This document shows, piece after piece, positions 32,099-41,397 of a stretch of 64,000 nucleotides of DNA. The stretch's first letter is position 1. Each line of letters starts with the position of its first letter. The translations under genes were made by a program, and so were the position numbers. The stretch is from Scilla litardierei (Eukaryota; Streptophyta; Magnoliopsida; Asparagales; Asparagaceae), in NCBI GenBank assembly GCA_030789695.1, contig CM061134.1, positions 66,439,486 through 66,503,485 of the forward strand. Direction: 5' to 3'. The notes beneath the pieces are model-generated. The model was not told where the DNA came from. It saw only the letters and a program-made list of their open reading frames with translations, and searched no databases.

Positions 32099-34324
32099 AT
32101 GGATTATACAGCCGAATTTACAACGATTCAACGTTTTAAAAGTAGAGACGAGCTCTTTCAGTGGATAAAGAGCGTCGGACGACAACATGGGCATGTGATT
32201 GTTACCAGTGCGTCGAGTATGAGTAAATCGTCCATTAGGATTCCCGCTGCCTACTATGCATGTGCAAGAAACGGGAACTACAGGGGACACCGACTAGTAC
32301 GAAAGAGCAACCGGCCAGTTAGAACCAACAAGTGTGGAAGCCCGTTCAAATTGCGTGGTAATAAGGTGGGCGATGGCGGTGAGTGGAGTTTAACGGTCGT
32401 TGATGGCAGGCACAACCATCAAGCTACTAATTATGTCGCGGGCCAATCCGACGACAGGATGTTGCAGGGAAAAGAGGTGGTAGCATTGCGAGACTTGGCA
32501 AATAGAAAGGTGCCACCGTCAGCAATTTTGAAAGGCCTGAAGGAAACTAAATCCTTCAATGAAATACCAACCAAATCAATTTATAATGCACGTTCCCGAT
32601 TACTAAGGGGGCAGAGTGTGGGTATTGTAAACAAGTTGAAGGAGTTAGCATCACCGTGTAGAATTGTGGGTGATGAGCTTGTGGTGCATGTGGATAATGT
32701 TGAGGATGAGCAGAAGGGAGATGAGGAGAAGGTGGATGAGGCTGAGGAGGCGACTGCATTGGCTGCTTATTGGCAGGATGATGAGGTGGATCGTAATGCG
32801 ATGGAGCAGACTGCTGAGAAGTTGGCTCTTAGTGGGCAGGAGCAGAATGCTGCGGAGGAGGATGAGGTTAATGTAGCGGATGAGAATGTGGAGCCGAGGG
32901 TGCATGAAGTTTAAGGGGAGGATGAGGCTGAGAATGCAGTGGCTACTGAGTTGACTGTAGATGATTATGTTATTGGGGAGTTGGTGGAGACGGAGGAGTC
33001 GGTTGCCCTTAACGTGGAGGTGCAGAATGCTGAGGAGGTACTGGTGGAGGATAATGCAGCGGCTAAGACTGTGGAGCCGAAGGTGTATGAGGAGAAGGCG
33101 AATGAGGAGGAGGATGATAAGGAAGTGGCTACTGATTTGATTGCTGAGGAGCATACTGGGAAGTTGGTGGATACGGCGGGGACGGTGGAATGTAATGTGG
33201 ATGACCAGACTGCTGAGATGGATGAGGGGGAGAATGCAGCTGGGGTGAATGAGGAGCCGAAGGTGGATAAGGCGACTGTGGAGGATGTGGAGGATGAGAA
33301 GATAGAGGATGTTGGGTTGATGCAAGCTGAGCTTACGCTAGAGTTGGGGGCGACGGTGGAGACGGGGGATCATAATGTGGATGCTCAGACTGCTGGGAGG
33401 GAGGAGGAGACGGCTGTGGCCTCGTATTTTGATGAGCACGAGGAGATGGATGGCATGCTTAAACAAATTTCTCCCCTGGTTGATGAGATTTTTGATCATG
33501 TTTCGGATGAGACGGAGAAGCCTACAGTTAGGAGGTAGCCTGTTAAGGCTCCACGGTTGCATTCAATTGCGGAGCATACGGCGGCGGCGAAGGAGAAGCT
33601 TAAATTGAAGAGGAGACCTGCGAAGGAAAGTAGTAGGTGTCCGAAACTTCAAATAAAGAAGCCAAAACCTTCGTTTCCCCGTGATGATTATGTTGATGAT
33701 TTGCCTGCCAACTTCCACATACCATATTATTTGGATTTTCCTTCCACTCTACAACCCCTCATAGTGGGCTGCGTAGACGTGGCTTCAGATGGCAACTGTG
33801 GGTACAGGGCTGTGGCAGTTCAGTTGGGCTTGAAAGACTCCGATTGGCTGACTGTCAGAACTGATTTGCTCCGTAAGATGCGGACATACAACGTCTTGTA
33901 CAGGCGTGTTATGGGTGAGCCTTTATATAATTATAATTTGAAGGCAGTGAACTATTTTATTACTGATGAACATGCAGGACATGATAATTGGTTGCAGATG
34001 CCAGACATGGGACATGTCATTGCCTCATGCTACAACTGTGTAGTACATTTGATTGCACCTAATATGTGTGTGACATTTTTTCCATTGAGAAGTCCTCCAG
34101 TAAACCGAGCCTCCGGACTGCATATAACGCTGGGTCATGTGAACAGAAATCACTTTGTTATCCTTCAACTTGACCCAACAGGTGACATCCCTCCGACTTC
34201 ACTTGTGTGGACAAGATCGCATGACGCTGTGGCCGATGGATGGCCGGCTGGTTATGAGCAGAGGATGCAGTCATTCGTTGTGAGGGTAAAAGGTACGGAT
34301 ATTGCTTCTGCTGATGCTTTTTAA
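32099..34324 (+). pseudogene. FAR1-type DNA-binding domain fused to OTU domain, no transposase (copy 2)
   Basis: From ATG 32099 (MDYTAEFTTIQRF) one frame runs for 742 codons to TAA 34322-34324, interrupted only by TAA 32912-32914 and TAG 33536-33538. Domains in order: FAR1 zinc domain (residues about 20-110; YYACARNGNYRGH, NKCGSPFKLRG, GRHNHQA); the conserved VALRDLANRKVPPSAILKGL block; a very long acidic linker (about residues 200-480) of Glu/Asp/Val/Ala repeats; a basic segment (KLQIKKPKPSFP); and a complete OTU domain (33720-34320; ASDGNCGYRAVAVQLGL with the Cys, MGHVIASCYNCVVHLI, LGHVNRNHFVILQL with the His). There is no transposase DDE core. It is about 60-70% similar to copy 1 by eye in the OTU part and has no frameshift. 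It could be a young pseudogene or, less likely, a read-through gene. Confidence 0.8.
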
Positions 34325-34469
34325 GTATCTGTAAGATAAAACGTTTATCAATGTAATAAGTTTTTTTGGTATAAAAATGGACCACTTTGTAGGATGAAAT
34401 TTTATCATGGCTTCCAAAATGTGCAAATGTCATCCTCGGTATGGATTGATGTTGTGTATCATACCAATT

Positions 34470-35220
34470 ACACCGAGTGCAACACTGCAGTAATATTGCC
34501 CGTTTTGCGCTTTGAGTAATTATGTCTTTACCTACAAAATTGCTCAACGCGCAGAACTGGCAATATTAGTGCCGGTTTTGCGCTCTGGGTATTTTTAATA
34601 ACATCAACCTTTGTTCCAAATTGTTATGCGATGAGAATGTATCATTGTTAGTGTGTCAAATAGTCCAAGTGAGAGTAGGGTTATTGTATCATATATGTTA
34701 TTGTCTGACAAAATTGCTTACCACAAACTCCCATTGATAAGTTTTGCCCATTGAGCGCCTTTATTAGCCAATTTGTTAGTGGTTACTACAATTGCTCACC
34801 ATTCACCACGATCAGAACAAATAATTTTGACCGGTTGTGCGCGTTGAGCAATTTTGTTAGTGCGAAAAAAAACTCCAACTCGTCCACTCAATAAAATTTG
34901 CTGATATATCCACATTTATTGCTGCTCGCACCGTGCAAAATTTTAATGGTTAACAGAATTGCTCACAGCGCACAACGTCGATATATTGGAACCTTTGGTC
35001 TTACTAAGAGACCCCTCGAGTCTGCAAAGTACTAGAGCAGTGCTGGTGAACATACAGAGCAGTGATCGTTAATATACATCGGATTGCTACTAGCCGGATG
35101 TTATGCTCAATAATGATTAATGCCTGCTTAAGTTTTGCGTGTTGGGATAAACTGTAGCCACTAAAAAATAGTACAACGCGCATAATGGGCAAAATTATGC
35201 CCTTAGGCTCGGGCAAAATT
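34470..35220. repeat. Family P palindromes, dispersed
   Basis: Paired arms at 34485-34600, 34790-34860, 34955-34985 and 35165-35220 (ttgctcaacgcgcagaactgg, ccggttttgcgctctggg, ccggttgtgcgcgttgagc). No gene. The minus-strand frame 35004-35396 is produced by the 21-bp array. Confidence 0.5.
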
Positions 35221-35346
35221 ACGCGCACAACGGGCAAAACAACGTGCACAACTGGCAAAATTACGCGCACAACTGGCAAAACAACGCGCACAACGGGCAA
35301 AATTACGTGCACAACGGGCAAAACAACGCGCACAATGGGCAAAAAG
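35221..35346. repeat. 21-bp tandem repeat, 6 units
   Basis: acgcgcacaacgggcaaaaca and acgtgcacaactggcaaaatt alternate, giving a 42-bp higher-order unit. Each unit is one family P arm. In all frames it is open because the period is a multiple of three. Confidence 0.85.
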
Positions 35347-36050
35347 GAAAGCCAGGTGTTCGCTTTTTGAGCATATAAAAGGTAGTTTATCAACAATTGT
35401 TAAACGCACACACACCTAGTAGACGTATGCCCGGTGTGCGGGTTGAGCTAAAGTTGTGACGATAGTGCATTTGCTCAACGTGCCCCGCACGGACTAATTT
35501 TGCCCGTTGTGCGCTTTGAGCATATTTGTTGGACGCTGTAATTTTTGCTCCAACGGTCAATCATTCACATTCAAATTTTCATCATACTAACATTGTGTTT
35601 CCGCAACATGCCAACAGTCAAACTACACTTAGAAACTTTACCTAATTGTGATTAAGACCGATACTTATTCAATCTGAAGACATTTTATATTAAATCTGAT
35701 ACCTAGTCAATCTGATTCAGAAACTGCATGCAAACCTTTAGATTAACGCTGATACATATTCAAACGGTGACCTTTCCAAAATGACCAACCCATTCTAACA
35801 TACTGAAGTACGTACAGATACAGATCCAAACTGATACATATCCCTTTACTCTTACAAACTGATACATTTGATTGTCTTCACAGATGTTTGCAATGAAGTG
35901 GCGCGTGATCTGCGTGCTTCACCCTTCAACTTCTGCGAATTCATCGGGCGCCCATCTTCGTTGTGTTTATTAATGTACTTGGATAGTTGGATATGAGTGT
36001 CGCGTCGTTGTAACCTGCAGTCAAGTATGTAGCCGTGTCAAACACAATGC
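35347..36050. repeat. Family P motifs followed by dispersed repeat D
   Basis: Palindromes continue to 35540. From about 35640 to 35900 comes repeat D (aatctgaagacattttata, gattaaatctgatac, actgcatgcaaac, tgacc-attcaaat, actgatacagatccaaactgat), also at 38530-38830, 40540-40790, 42780-42920, 53600-53930, 56250-56390 and 59150-59430. Then acttgc(a/g)tcgttgtaacctgcag-like sequence as at 43040 and 56510. No gene. Confidence 0.55.
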
Positions 36051-37020
36051 ATGGAACGCCGATTCCCCTATGGCGATGTACTACACTGGCAATGCGCTCT
36101 ACATCTACGTTGCAGTTGTCGAATTTCTACCCTGATATGCTCAAGATGGTTGTCATACCAGATGTGTGCATGGACATGGCACTTGGTCCTTTGTAGGAGA
36201 CCCCGTGAATTCGAAAGTCGGCAGACCGTTTCGCATATTACCGTCATTGCTGTCATCTTTGTAACATGAAGTCAGGACAAAAGACACCGATTGGAACTCC
36301 GTTACCAGAGACGATGTAAAACAACACAGGGTTGCATAAGAATTTGTGTTTGGGAGTGTAAATCGGAAAGGATAGGATGGAGTGTCTGTGCGTCAAAGAT
36401 GATGTATAGTGAAACGATGAAGGGTTTGATGGAGGAGATGGAGTGTATAAAGAGGAGATGGAGATGGAGATGGAGATGGAGATGGAGTGTATAGCAAGAA
36501 ACACATAACAAATACATAGCCACAATTCATAATAGGAGGGAATAACAATCTTACATGGTACAACACCCAGCAGCTTTCCTGAAACATGTGAGACAACATA
36601 GCCAATATCACCCCAAAAAATATGGTATGATCATCGTACACATTTTTCATAGTGCTGTTTGGGACAAATTTTCTCAACGCAGTTGCAACACCCCCAGCAT
36701 TGTCGGGGATGCTTGATTATAAATGGACGATAGCCATTCGTTGCATAAGTTGCCAACATGAACCATTTACCTTTACGTGAAAAGAGTACTGGATGAATGC
36801 GATCGTCCATATCTATATCAAGCATGCACGAACAGCTGAAGGACTTATTGTTTCCATACGGGGGTTGTGTGGGCAAATAAAGAAGATGATAGAAAAAAGT
36901 AGACGAAGTTTTGAGAAGATGAGTGCTCGTTGTCTGCCATTTATAGGGGAAATTGGACAAATCATAATGAAACGTATAAAAAGTCCGTGATCCTACAGTA
37001 ATGCAATGGATCTCGGAAAT
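36051..37020 (-). repeat. Dispersed repeat E, copy 1, with conserved minus-strand frame
   Basis: The minus strand (37026-36631) reads LPTQPPYGNNKSFSCSCML, then MDDRIHPVLFSRKGKWFML, then GYRPFIIKH. The same frame appears in the copy at 39182-39637 and, broken, at 41400-41670, 43930-44085, 54850-55136, 56800-56945 and 58010-58226. On the plus strand the same DNA carries a TATA-like gattataaatgga. I cannot tell whether the frame was ever a protein. A GAGATG microsatellite lies inside at 36449-36489. Confidence 0.5.
36449..36489 (+). repeat. (GAGATG)n microsatellite
   Basis: About six copies of gagatg/ggagat, of which the last five are perfect. Confidence 0.9.
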
Positions 37021-37469
37021 CAACATTTACTACTCTCCACTAATATTTTTAATACATTTTATTTGCCACGCACACCGGGCTAAATAATACAGAAGCGAGT
37101 AACTATCATAATTGCTCACCGCGCAGAACACATAGAAAACGGGAATTGCTCAATGCGCACAACGCAGAACGCATGACAGCGAATTGTATTGATGAGAAGA
37201 AGTAGAGTTAATGTGTGGCTACATCGAAGACCCCGTCATGCTACAGATGGGTTCTCGTGAATATACAACAGAATGCTCGTCAATCTACAGCGGATTGATA
37301 TCAGACATATGAAGAGAATTTAATTGCGATGGGAGAGAATTGATGTAGCTGGAGCGATTTGAAAGCTCTCAGGGAGACCTTTGACCCAAAAAATGACACA
37401 AATGTACTCAAAAGCAAGAGCAACTGTGACCCAGTGGAGAACTTTGTGGCAGTTCACCCTCACTGGGAA
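37021..37469. repeat. Repeat F and ctacag tract
   Basis: Sequence like 39740-40060 and 41850-42150: actctccactaatattttt, aatacattttatttg, cacaccgggctaaataatacagaag, then gagaccccgtcatgctacag and gtgaatatacaa. No gene. Confidence 0.5.
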
Positions 37470-37725
37470 AAAAATTGGTTGTGTGCGGTGAGAAATTCTG
37501 AGGTTTGAATGGTTTTGTGCTCTGAGAAATTCTGATTTTTGAGTGGTTGTGTGCGGTGAGCACTTCTGAGTTTGAGTGGTTCTGTGCGAAGAGCAATTTT
37601 GTGTTTTGAGTGGATTTGTGCGCTGAGCAATTCTGAGTTTGGAGTGGTTTTGTGCGGTGAGCTTATTCTGAGTTTGAGTGGTTGTGTGCGGTGAGTAATT
37701 CTGAGGTATGAGTGGTTTTGTAGCC
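37470..37725. repeat. 34-bp tandem repeat, inverse orientation, about 7 units
   Basis: ggttgtgtgcggtgagcaattctgagttttgagt-type units; the inverse complement of the array at 28545-28835. More diverged than that array. Confidence 0.75.
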
Positions 37726-38100
37726 GCTTACTAAATTGCTCAACGCTGAGACATAATTTCTCAAAGCAAAGAAAGAAAAGCCATACCATGAAGTTTGAAA
37801 GGGGGCGAGACGCCCCCGTATTCGATCTCTCCTCACAATCCCAGGGAGTTAGGGACGATTTGCCTCTAGACACTCCTCCCCTCTAAAAAAAACCTCCTGT
37901 TGGCCCGATGGCTGGATAGGCCCTCCGTTGATACCAGACCTCTCCTTCCCGACGAATTCTTCCTCTTACAGGCGGATCGCCGACGAGTTATTCCTCTTAC
38001 ACATGGAGCGGCCCCCCTTCCACTCCCCGACTTCCCTTGGAGAACTTACGCCAGGGGACTTAGGGCGAATCGCTCCGCCCTACCAGCACATACTCCGTGA
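37726..38100 (+). other. GC-rich stretch with an open frame of unknown nature
   Basis: Frames at 37900-38100 (66 codons) and 38097-38477 overlap and could be exon-like. The composition (C-rich, many CpG) differs from its AT-rich surroundings. No domain recognised. Confidence 0.3.
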
Positions 38101-38477
38101 CGACCTCCACCTCCGGCGGAGGCGTCGCCACCCGCGGGGTGTCGGTCCAAATCACCGGTGAAGGCATCGCCATGCCAATCACCCCACTGGGCACCATCGT
38201 TCCTAGACAACGGGTCCCTCCGCCATCTAACGGTCTGCCTTCCACTCATCGACCTCTCGTCGCACATCCTGAAGTGGAACGAAACCCCAGCCCGCCATCC
38301 AACGGCCTGCCTTCCACTCCTCGACCTCCCATCGCACATCCTGATGTAGTTTACAGTAAATTGGAACGAAACCCCAGACTGCCATCCAACAGCCTGCCTT
38401 CCACTCCTCGACGGCACCCCATCCCGCCATCCAACGGCCTGCCTTCAACCACTGGGGTCTTTATCGACGTATTGTAA
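38097..38477 (+). CDS. Proline-rich repeat protein frame, 126 codons, uncertain
   Basis: The frame encodes MTTSTSGGGVATRGVSVQIT followed by four imperfect repeats of P-P-S-N-G-L-P-S-T-P-R (38215-38455), separated by AHPEVERNP-like spacers of different length. At DNA level the repeat is an imperfect 65-85 bp tandem repeat (ccatccaacggcctgccttc). The minus strand is open too (38046-38417), as expected of a low-complexity, GC-rich repeat, which lowers confidence that either frame is a gene. No TATA box was seen in front. It could be a fragment of an extensin-like or captured gene; I cannot say more. Confidence 0.25.
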   Translation: MTTSTSGGGVATRGVSVQITGEGIAMPITPLGTIVPRQRVPPPSNGLPSTHRPLVAHPEVERNPSPPSNGLPSTPRPPIAHPDVVYSKLERNPRLPSNSLPSTPRRHPIPPSNGLPSTTGVFIDVL

Positions 38478-38529
38478 AGAACGCGAAAATGTCCCTCCAT
38501 GCAAGTTGTTCCGTCTATGAGAAAATTAA

Positions 38530-38830
38530 CTTGTTTACATGCAAACTTTTAGATTATCTCCGATACATATTCAATCTGAAGACATTTTAGATTAAATCGG
38601 CTACATATTCAATCGACTTCGTAAACTGCTTGAAAAATTTTAGATTATATCTCATACATATTCCAATTGATGACATTTTCAAATTGACCCAGCCATTCAA
38701 ATATATGGATGTACATACTGATACAGAACAAAACATATTCATTACCCCATGCTCTTTACAAACTGATACATATGATTGTCTTCGTAAGATGTTTGCAATG
38801 AAGGGGCTTTTTACGGGATAAATTGTCGGC
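38530..38830. repeat. Dispersed repeat D
   Basis: The ordered landmarks of repeat D: catgcaaacttttagatta, atctgaagacattttagatta, gcttgaaaaattttagatta, ccagccattcaaatata, gatgtacatactgatacag and ttacaaactgatacatatgattg. Confidence 0.6.
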
Positions 38831-39640
38831 GTGATCTGCGTGCGTGCTTCACCCGACAACCAACGACGCCTGCAATGACGACACTCATATCCTGCCTACG
38901 GTTGCCAAAAGTCGGCAACGACGTTAATTAAGGCAACAAAGCGACCATCTTCGTTGAGTTTATGGACGTGTTTGCCAACTTTCTGCCACCGTAGCCCGGA
39001 TAGGAGTTTCGTCATTGCAGGCGTCGTTGTTCCCGGCTGTCAAGTATGATGCCGATTCGAAGACATCGAAAAGAACTCTGATTCCCAAGAGGGGGTGAAC
39101 ACCAACCCATGGTTGCGTTATAAATAGAATGATATTTTCATCTTCGAGATCGAAAAGGACAGTAGGAGGTGTTTGTGTGTCTTAGACGATGTATAGTACA
39201 AATATGAAGGGGTTGGAGGAGGAGATAGAGTGTAAAGAGGAGATGGCCATTCCACGTGCATGCTTGATTATAAATGGATGATAGCCCTTCGTTGCGTTTA
39301 TTACCGTCGTTGCAGTTTCCAACATCAACCATTTATCTTTGCGTGAAAAAAGTACTGGTTGAATTCTATCGTCCATTTCTATCTCAAGCATCAGGCCCGA
39401 ACAGTAGAAGACCATCTCATCTTTACACTCCATATCCATCTCAATCTCGTCCATTTCTACCTCATGCATCATGCTCGAACATAAGAAGACCTTATTGTTT
39501 CCAGACGGAGGTTGTGTGGGCAAAAAGAAGAAGATGATATAAGAAAGTAGAGGAAGTTGTGAGAAGATGAGGGCTCCTTGTCCGCCATTTATAGGGGAAT
39601 TGGACCATTCAATATGAAGAGTATAATAAGGAAACAAAAT
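38831..39640. repeat. Dispersed repeat E, copy 2
   Basis: It holds cttgattataaatggatg, the ccttcgttgcgtttattaccg run and the ccatttatctttgcgtga run. The minus strand (39637-39182) encodes MDDRIQPVLFSRKDKWLML and GYHPFIIKHARG, the same frame as copy 1, with an internal duplication of the CSxML.E(I/V)EMD motif. Confidence 0.5.
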
Positions 39641-40066
39641 AGGTTAATTACTCTCCGCGCAAAAACAAGGAAACTCAACAGTTTTTCGCCTTGATTAACA
39701 ATGATGCCAGTTGGAAAATTACTCCCAACAATACTAATCTGCACTAATCCTTTTTAATACATTTTATTCGACGTGCACACCGTGCTAAATAATACAGAAG
39801 CGAGTAACAAACTAACAATCATAATTGCTCACCGCACAAAACGCATGATAAATCGGAATTGCTCAAGGCGCACAATGCACGACAGCGATTTGTATTGGTT
39901 TATGAGGATGCGACCGAAGTTGAGTTAATGTGTGGCTACATCGAAGTCCCCATCATGCTACAGGAGGGGTTCTCGTGAATATACAAAAGACTGCTCGTCA
40001 ATCTACATCTGATTGATACCAGACATGTGAATTTCTCAAGAATGTTTGACCGGCCAGTGGGACGTG
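39641..40066. repeat. Dispersed repeat F
   Basis: aggttaattactctccgcgc, aaggaaactcaacag, gatgccagttggaaaattac, ttaatacattttattcgac, gctaaataatacagaagcg, then the ctacag/gattgataccagacatgtg tract. Matches 41690-42130, 52790-53200, 55160-55610 and 58340-58800. Confidence 0.6.
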
Positions 40067-40500
40067 AGCTGGAAAAATTAATAGCCGCTTACATAATTGC
40101 TCAAAGCTCAGAACCAATTAATTTATGGCTGTTGTGTACGGCGAGCAAATTTTTAATGGTTTAAATAATTGCTCATAGCGAACAACAAGCAACGACAGGT
40201 GTACACGCTTTAAGTCGTTGTGCGCGTTGAGCAAATTTTTAATGGTTAACATAATTGTGCAAAGCACAGAAAAAGCAAAGACAGTTATTCGCTTTGAGCA
40301 TCTAAGGTATTTTATGGACAATTTTTTAACGCGCACAACCAGCAGAATTATGACCGTTGTGCACGGTAAGCTAAAGTTGCATCGATGACAAATTTGCTCA
40401 TCGCCCCCACACGGGAATAAATTTCCCGGTTTTGCGCTTTGAGCATATTTGTGAGATGCTATAATTTTAATTCCACTGCGCGCCACTGCAGTGAATCAAT
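40067..40500. repeat. Family P palindromes
   Basis: Alternating arms: attgctcaaagctcagaacc, gctgttgtgtacggcgagc, gtcgttgtgcgcgttgagc, aacgcgcacaaccagcag and gaccgttgtgcacggtaagc. The same order recurs at 42150-42480, 53220-53520, 55640-55940 and 58840-59110. Confidence 0.55.
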
Positions 40501-40539
40501 CACATTCCAAATTTCATCATACTTAATCTGAATCCCAAT

Positions 40540-40790
40540 CAAGCCTACATCCAAAATTTTAGATATAAGTCTTATTATACTGGTTCAATCTGAAAACATT
40601 GTAGATTAGTCCGGATACTTATTCACTCTGACTCAGAAACTACATGCAAACTTTAAAATTAAATCTGATACTTATTCAATCTGAAGACATATTCAATCGA
40701 ATTCAACTATATTGATGTACATACTGATACAGATCCAAACTGATTCATTAGGCTATGCTCTTACAAACTGATACATATGATTAAGCCTGG
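40540..40790. repeat. Dispersed repeat D
   Basis: caatctgaaaacattgtagatta, cggatacttattcactctgac, catgcaaactttaaaatta. Nearly identical to 53610-53930 and 59165-59420. Confidence 0.6.
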
Positions 40791-41010
40791 ATGGAGGCCC
40801 TTGGACACATAGGTTGGCGGTGCATGACTACCGTCCCTCCGAGGCACAAGCACTCCCTCCTATTGTTTTCGATCTCTTGTCTCGCATCCAAATTGAAGAC
40901 GAAAATGACGAAGAATCTAGTCGGAATACGGAAAGAGGAGAAATTCATTTTACTGTTGATCCAGAGGTCATAGAATGCTTCGTTGGATGTGAGCCCTTGC
41001 GGTGTACATC
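40791..41010 (+). repeat. Conserved coding-like segment H, copy 1
   Basis: Contains cacataggttggcggtgcat, caagcactccctcct and tttcgatctcttgtct. One plus-strand frame is kept across copies: HGYRPSEAQALPP-like, then IQIEDENDEES, then FTVDPEVIECFVGCEPL. Copies lie at 53940-54150, 44275-44370, 57145-57240 and, inverted, at 57310-57400. The last block does not occur in the copies at 44 and 57 kb. I do not recognise the protein. Confidence 0.5.
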
Positions 41011-41049
41011 GTCCACGTTTACAGTTACCGTGCTCAACGTATTTGTCAT

Positions 41050-41397
41050 GCAATCCGAAGGCATCTGCTGCTCCCAATATTCTAGCGCTGAAGCTTCCGG
41101 GTCTGGAAAATCAAACATTACATCCTGGAAACAAAACAGAATGCTTAATGCCATCATACATACATACGTAGTTTTGAATTAGTCAGAGGAAATAATTAGC
41201 AAATTTGTAATTACTCCAATGACTAGATCCTCCAGGTTCGGGTAACTATTCAGTAAGCATGACAGGATTGAAAACGTGGTTGTTGTGCAGGGTTGCATTC
41301 TGAGGGTGAGTTCTTTCATCTTCGGCAAGAGACACCACAGAGTCACGGGCATGGTGGACGGCGAAATCCTCACATCTAGAAACCCTTTTTCGGGCAT
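41050..41397 (-). pseudogene. F-box/FBD/LRR protein fragment with intron
   Basis: On the minus strand: exon 41397-41215 encodes PKMKELTLRMQPCTTTTFSI then CLLNSYPNLEDLVI; an intron (41214-41125; GTAATT ... TTTCCAG); and a second exon beginning DVMFDFPDPEAS, then EYWEQQMPSDCMTNTLSTV. The order matches the end of the LRR region and the start of the FBD domain of plant F-box/FBD proteins (L-L-x-x-S-P-N-L-E-x-L, then E-Y-W-x-x-Q ... L-x-x-V). These proteins are substrate adaptors of SCF ubiquitin ligases. F-box, most LRRs and the end of the FBD are missing, and the piece ends in repeat H, so it is a captured fragment that kept its intron. Confidence 0.6.

Noticed and set aside
36631..37026. Repeat E frame called as a gene
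   Set aside because: The frame is conserved in two copies but broken in others, and the opposite strand has an equally plausible promoter. Kept only as a finding.
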